From Thereva unica (taxonomy: Eukaryota > Arthropoda > Insecta > Diptera > Therevidae): a DNA stretch of 64,000 bases. The notes beneath the pieces are model-generated. The model was given only the letters and a program-made list of their open reading frames with translations, did not search any database and was not told where the DNA came from. The translations under genes and the position numbers were made by a program. The stretch's first letter is position 1, and every line of letters starts with the position of its first letter. Positions 59,301 through 64,000 of the stretch are shown here, in pieces. The stretch lies in assembly GCA_949987705.1 (NCBI GenBank), contig OX465281.1, forward strand, positions 29,868,942 to 29,932,941, in the 5' to 3' direction.

Positions 59301-60225
59301 GAAATGCCCTTGGCCACCTACAAACTGGCTGGAGGAAAAATCAATTTAGGCTGAGATAGACCACAGCAACAGTGTGCCGCACTCTTCATACAATATGGCC
59401 GACTTTGAACGCCAAGCTTTCAAAATCTCTTATTCAGTTGAACAAAAAAGAGATAACCAATGTAGTGAAGGGGGGAAAGTGTAAGACTGAAAAAAGACTG
59501 AAAGGAGAATGAAAAATGAATTTTAGATGGAATTCTGTCTGAAATAAGGCAGAAATTATTATTTGCACTGAAAACTGGTATCAGTTACCCTTTACGAATA
59601 TCAACAAAAGACTGAAATGAGCCGAAAACAAATCTAAAATTTTTATCACTTTTAACTTGGAATATTCTTAGGAAAAAGGACCTTGGACCTAGAATTTTTT
59701 TGAAAATTTCTAATTCTCACTCCTTCCATCCAAATGTCTTAAATGTTTCCATCTAAATTCCGCCTGATTTCCGTCCACACTCTTCCGTCGAATTTTCAGT
59801 ACATTTTCAATTCCGTCTCTTGTTGACTACCAAAGTAAATTTCGGTTCGTTTTCCAACTGCTCTAAAACATTGAAAAAATTAGTAAATTTTCAGTTTGTT
59901 ATATTTTCTTATATTTTCACCCGGGACTGGAATGGTATTCCATTATTCCAGATGATTACTCTATTTTGAGCGAGCTTTTACGTTTAACTTCCCTTTTATT
60001 CTCAGTTGAATACGAGGAAATTGTATGCGAACTGATGTTATTTTAAAGTCCAGTGCACCAATTTGCTCGAACTTCCGTAGTTCGGCCGGCGAAGCTGGGT
60101 TATAAATGGCATTAAGTTTCAGGTGACAGGTCTGCACGTCGTATACGTCCTTGAAGCCACAGGAAAATACGAAAGAGAAATCGTATTCATCCCAAAAATT
60201 CCTCTGATTTCAGCGGACTACTATT
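59301..60225. other. Spacer with a partial copy of repeat C
   Basis: 59480-59900 has repeated GAAAA/TTTTC-rich words (CTGAAAGGAGAATG, TTCCGTC) that may be a decayed element. 60003-60110 (AGTTGAATACGAGGAAATTG, GTTATTTTAAAGTCCAGTG) matches the left end of repeat C at 33579. Confidence 0.45.
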
Positions 60226-60499
60226 CAGTGGCGTAGCGCGGATTTCTGCCACCCGGGGCGAACCATAAATTTGCTGCCCCCTAATTTCGAATTGCAAGGC
60301 GAACTGTTTGAGGCAATGGCCATTGTTAATTTATACCACTTGTTCTATTGGTAAGATAGCTAGATTAGATCTGTAGAGCAACGTGGGCATTCTAGATTTT
60401 CAATAATTTTTAATCAATGAATCGAAAACCCAACTTGAATTTCAAGTAATTTTCAATCCAAGAATTCAAGGCATCATGTAAACGCAATGAATGTTCGGT

Positions 60500-60860
60500 A
60501 TAGTGCGCACCAAAATAAATGGGAATTTTACGCGCAGGCGAGGAAATGACAACTCTACATACATTAACATTCCGTGTATGGATAAAATTCAAGTGCACAT
60601 GCATTTTAATTTCCCTTTTGAAACTTGCTTACCGGGAACAACACTCCGCCACAGCATCTGACCAGGACAAGAGTTGCAGTGAGACGGATTGAATTGTGAT
60701 TGAAAATATAAATGAGCGGGTGGTTTTGGGCTTTAAACGAACAGAATGACGAGATACACTTTTCTATTCGAATCTACTTTCGTGATGAGGATTTGAGACT
60801 TTCACTGCGCATCAAAAAATCGATTTTGAGATTTCCAATTGTTTTGGCGCAGGCTATATC
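60500..60860. repeat. Dispersed repeat D, copy 2
   Basis: It matches 45838-46045 in two blocks (60500-60620 and about 60808-60860) separated by about 190 bp not present in copy 1. Confidence 0.58.
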
Positions 60861-61686
60861 CGTGCTTCAAGGTTGGCCTAAATTATAAACTTTAACAAAT
60901 CTAGAGAGCTGGAATCAGTAATTTCTCTCTGTAATTTATTTCAGTCTGTCTTTAGATAGAAAGCCTCGTAGACGCACGAGCTTAAGCTTAAACTCGTCTC
61001 TGTCCCAATATCTGGAGGTTTCATTTCCAATTATCGTAGCCCAATACTATTACAGGGTATTTTAACGACAAATGCGGCAGCTGTTGGAGCCCTTCTCAAA
61101 CTTCAGCATTTACAGCTCGCGTCATAAAAGAAGGGAATCTTAAAATCGCTGTTTCCATGCGCATTGAGTCTCATACAAGAGAGCAATGTCACTCTGTTTG
61201 TATAAAAACGAACGAACGAACTTACAACAAAACTACAATTCAACTGAAAATAAACAACTGAATAAATTTTTCACCACAATCTAACCGACCGATTTATTTA
61301 CAATTTGGCAATCCGCTATCAGCTGCCAATGGACACCTATCGTGTTTCATATGCGCGCTCATTTCCCTTCTTTTATGGCACGGACTCCAATCATAAGGAA
61401 TATATGTTTGCTAGGTATTATCCACACAAGTGTCTTGAACCATTTACACAAACATGGATACAAAAAGAAGGTCCATGCATGAGTTATTCTTGTCTTCCAT
61501 CACAGGCGAACGCTTTATTGATAACCCGTCAAATAGGAGAGTTTGGTTGGATAATTTTGATGCATCAACTTTATAGTCCAGAAATAAGGCCAAACCTAAA
61601 TGAAAAGTTACGCAGAAGAAAAGTAGACGTAACTACCACAGAAGTAGATGTAACATCCACTTACTTCCATATTGGTCACTCTCATA

Positions 61687-62548
61687 CAGGGCCGGCGTTT
61701 GGCTTTTTTGCGCCCGGTGCAGCATGCCATATACATATTGCGCTCCCTTCATTTTTGTTCATTTTTTGATGGCAGTAAAGGAAAATGAAAGAAGACACAA
61801 ACACTCATTGAAAATGAAGGCACGGAATTTTTCTTTCACTTTTTTTGAAATTGCGCCCTGTCCAATTGCGCCCAGTGTAAATACACCGGTTGCACCTATG
61901 AAAGCGCCCCCTGACTTTGTCCAATCAGGATTTGCTTCGCGATCTTGCTTTTGTGCTGAGTTTACTTACGCTTTAAATTCAAAACTCTCCCGCTAATGCT
62001 GATTAATGCTCTTCGATGATTTTCATTGTAAGCTGCACTTCCTTAACTATTTCCAGCCCTAATAGTGCTATAAACTCGAATCTCCATAACGGAGGTCTCT
62101 ATGCCGTTCTCCATTCGAAGGATAATAAGTGGTAACTGTACTGCATGTATTGGTTTCTACGGTGGAGTCTTGCATAACAAAGCAGTCCCCTTAACAGCCT
62201 TCCTGGACATAGAAGCCGCTTTCAAAAACTTCAGAACAGAGGCGATCCAGGTGTTTCTCGCCGAAGTAGTGATCTATAATAGTACGACTAATTTGAATTA
62301 CAAATCAAGACCTATGGCACCGTGCCAGCCAAGAAAGGATAGACGACAAAATCAGGCGAACTAAATGAAATTGCATTGGCCACACTTAGCAGAAGACAAT
62401 GGTAAAACGCACAGAAGGTGCATTTTAAGTAATATATGACAGGAAAGGATCACTTTTTCAATTTTTTCAATTTTTTTTGTAAATCTTAATTTCTGAAATT
62501 TCGCCCGGTGCAAGTGTACCATTTTCACCTATGAAAGCGCCACCCTTC
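61687..62548. mobile_element. Nested hAT-like element with two right ends, TSD CTCTCATA
   Basis: The left end CAGGGCCGGCGTTTGG matches the element at 16152. A first right end, CACCTATGAAAGCGCCCCCTG, lies at 61913 and a second, CACCTATGAAAGCGCCACCC, near 62545. CTCTCATA occurs exactly before the left end (61679-61686) and after the second right end (62549-62556), so the outer pair was mobilised together. About 520 bp between the two right ends include an RT scrap (62160-62270). Confidence 0.78.
62160..62270 (+). pseudogene. LOA/I-like RT scrap
   Basis: AVPLTAFLDIEAAFKNFRTE corresponds to the first catalytic block (FLDIEGAFNN) also seen at 53.6 kb on the other strand. About 35 codons only, carried inside the nested hAT-like element. 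Confidence 0.55.
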
Positions 62549-62778
62549 CTCTCATACATTTATATGGAATGGTACCTAACTTCACCGCACTTCACTTCCC
62601 TTCCCATTTAGGTTTGGCCTGTAGCCACCATCAGCGAGGACATCGTGCTGGATGTGGCAATGGTTAGGGCCTGATGTTGGCGGCAGGATCTCTAGCTCGG
62701 TCCAGCTTTTCCGCCGCCCCCAACATCTACGCCGCCCGGGGCAATGGCCCCCACGGCACCCTCCACGCTACGCCACTG

Positions 62779-63185
62779 CTACTATTTCGAACTCAAGCCC
62801 ATTCTCTGTTTCTCATGGTCAGTTTTATGTGGCACTCAAAAGTCAGTTCATTTGATAACTTGGTCATTTTTCAGAAGAAAAAAAACAATATGAACCAGTC
62901 GATTTATCCTATTTGTTAAAAGAATTGTTCAGTGCGTTGTACAGTATAAACGAACTTGTACATAGTAGTGTACGTGATAATAAGGACACACCGTCGCACC
63001 GTCTACTACGACAGAAGGAATATCCGTGCAAGTTTTGTTAGAAATGAAACAGTACTTCTTTTTGGACGCGTTAAATTCGACACAGTTTTTGCAAATTAAA
63101 AACTAATTTGATATCACGGTTGTTTGCCTAGGACATCAGTTAACGATCATAAAGAGAACGTAAGAAGGCGTAATAGTAACGCAAA
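62779..63185. other. No gene recognised
   Basis: AT-rich spacer between the hAT element and RT debris. Confidence 0.4.
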
Positions 63186-63189
63186 ATAC

Positions 63190-63445
63190 CAGATAGGAAA
63201 GCTTTAAAGTGGTTGGAGGGAATTCAGAGCAGATCATTTATAAAGATTAGGAAAGGATCGGGGGACAGAATTGACACCTGGGGAACACGAGCTGTGATGA
63301 TGTATGGCTTAGTTTCGACGCGATCCAATACTTCCTTGGTTGTACGACCAGAAAGAAAACTCTAAATCCAGTTCCTTAGAACTAAGTCGATACCCATAAC
63401 TTGCAAAGTGAGCAAAGTGCTATAGTCGGTGAAAAGTTTTGTAGA
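63190..63445 (-). pseudogene. Jockey/CR1-like RT fragment (minus)
   Basis: The minus strand reads MGIDLVLRNWI, FLSGRTTKEVLDRVETKPYI and VPQVSILSPDPFLIFINDLL. This is the RT block W...FL..RT..V ... GVPQGSILSPLLFLIFINDL, which precedes the catalytic YADD motif. Stops and substitutions (QV for QG) show decay. Confidence 0.7.
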
Positions 63446-63559
63446 TATCTAGAGAAACCTGCTTTGGTTGAGATGATCGGTTAAACATACAAACCCAAGG
63501 CCGACCTACTTGATTCTCTGCTGAGAATTCTTTCTTACCCTATGCTGAGATGCAACCCC

Positions 63560-64000
63560 CCACCATCGAGTATTTCGCTCACTCAATGGATAGAGCCAAC
63601 CAAGCCACTGGCCCCGACAAAAATCCCCCTATGGTTCTTACAAAATGTGCCTCACCTTTGGCTAAACCTCTGCGCAAACTTCTCCGGAGTTTATTCTGAT
63701 TCTTGGAAACGCGCTCAGAGGGTCTATACCGAAAAAAGGTGAACCTGCTAACGACTGCTTAATAGCAATTACTTTTTTTTCTCTCCAAAATTATGGAGAG
63801 AATAATAAAAAGAACGCTTATGGAATAACTTGTATACAACCAAATATTGAACGACAAACAATACGTTTTAGATCGAAAAGATCTACTGGCGACCTCTTTC
63901 TTTGCCTAATGAAGTATACACCGATTTGGTGAATCTGGCCTGGTTGTCCAGGATATCTCAAAGGCTTTTGACAGAATATGGCATCCCGCTCTGTTGGATA
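63560..64000 (+). pseudogene. Jockey/CR1-like RT fragment (plus), runs off the window
   Basis: With frameshifts, the plus strand reads GPDKNPPMVLTKCASPLAKP, LNDKQYVFRSKRSTGDL and VVQDISKAFDRIWHPALLD at the very end. These are the successive RT blocks A.GPD.IP..VLK.CA, L.DKQYGFR..RST.DLL and V.LDISKAFDRVWH..LL, the last holding the first catalytic Asp. The rest lies beyond 64000. Opposite in orientation to the fragment at 63.2-63.4 kb, so two insertions are involved. Confidence 0.75.

Larger units (their letters stand above)
60226..62778. mobile_element. hAT-like element, 8-bp TSD CTACTATT
   Basis: The left end CAGTGGCGTAGCGCGGATTT and right end CCTCCACGCTACGCCACTG are inverted over about 13 bp, with looser CCCGGGGC similarity further in. 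CTACTATT is perfectly duplicated at 60218-60225 and 62779-62786. No transposase is visible. The 2.55-kb interior is filled with later insertions: repeat D (60500-60860), an unassigned 154-codon frame (61305-61769) and another hAT-like element (61687-62548). Confidence 0.85.

Noticed and set aside
61305..61769. The 154-codon frame as a gene
   Set aside because: It is the longest frame after tubulin, but its product is unrecognised, it runs into the terminus of a hAT-like element, and it lies inside nested transposons. It may be retrotransposon leader sequence. I give it no function.

Overview
This window looks like AT-rich, repeat-laden chromosomal DNA from a fly (Diptera, probably a large-genome brachyceran). 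Two conserved genes anchor it. The first is a beta-tubulin gene of the Drosophila beta1 (betaTub56D) type on the minus strand. Exon 1 (51519-51463, codons 1-19) and exon 2 (24725-23439, codons 20-447 plus stop) are joined by a canonical GT..AG phase-0 intron of 26,737 bp. The second is a complete U6 spliceosomal snRNA gene on the plus strand (6594-6700) with a proximal sequence element, a TATA box and a T-run terminator. I found no other convincing cellular gene. Nearly all remaining short open frames are chance frames in AT-rich or repetitive DNA.

The rest is mostly transposon remains. Non-LTR retrotransposon debris occurs throughout: Jockey/CR1-like pieces (3.6, 14.0, 20.0, 21.7, 45.0, 63.2 and 63.6 kb), R1-like (10.3-11.0 kb), LOA/I-like with RNase H (9.0, 53.3-54.1, 59.1 and 62.2 kb) and RTE-like tails (5.1, 25.6-27.1, 40.4, 58.1 and 58.8 kb). 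A tRNA-headed SINE is present in two copies (8.55 kb plus, 35.0 kb minus). A retro-inserted A-tailed segment with a 14-bp target duplication lies at 7.4-7.65 kb. A Tc1-like transposase scrap is at 37.2 kb, a TTAA-flanked piggyBac-like element at 2.5-3.4 kb, and several hAT-like elements with about 8-bp target duplications at 16.2, 20.9, 26.0, 60.2 and 61.7 kb.

The most distinctive signal is a group of non-autonomous inverted-repeat elements with different termini, most beginning GG, flanked in about ten cases by exact 3-bp target duplications (CAG, ACT, CAG, AAT, TTA, CTA, CTG, TTA, GTA, TAT). Several are near-perfect hairpins of about 100 bp. In two cases a related repeat elsewhere in the window gives the empty site. 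Nesting is extensive: MITE within hAT, hAT within a MITE dimer, hAT within hAT, hAT within RTE. This lets the relative order of insertions be read. There is also a 167/269-bp tandem array at 11.7-13.1 kb with a diverged seventh unit split by another repeat, and three further long hairpins or foldbacks.

The huge tubulin intron carries much of this load, including a nested 2.7-kb composite at 29.1-31.8 kb. I did not find a CRISPR array, an operon or any protein system that looks new. The interest lies in the non-autonomous transposon population and its hairpins.
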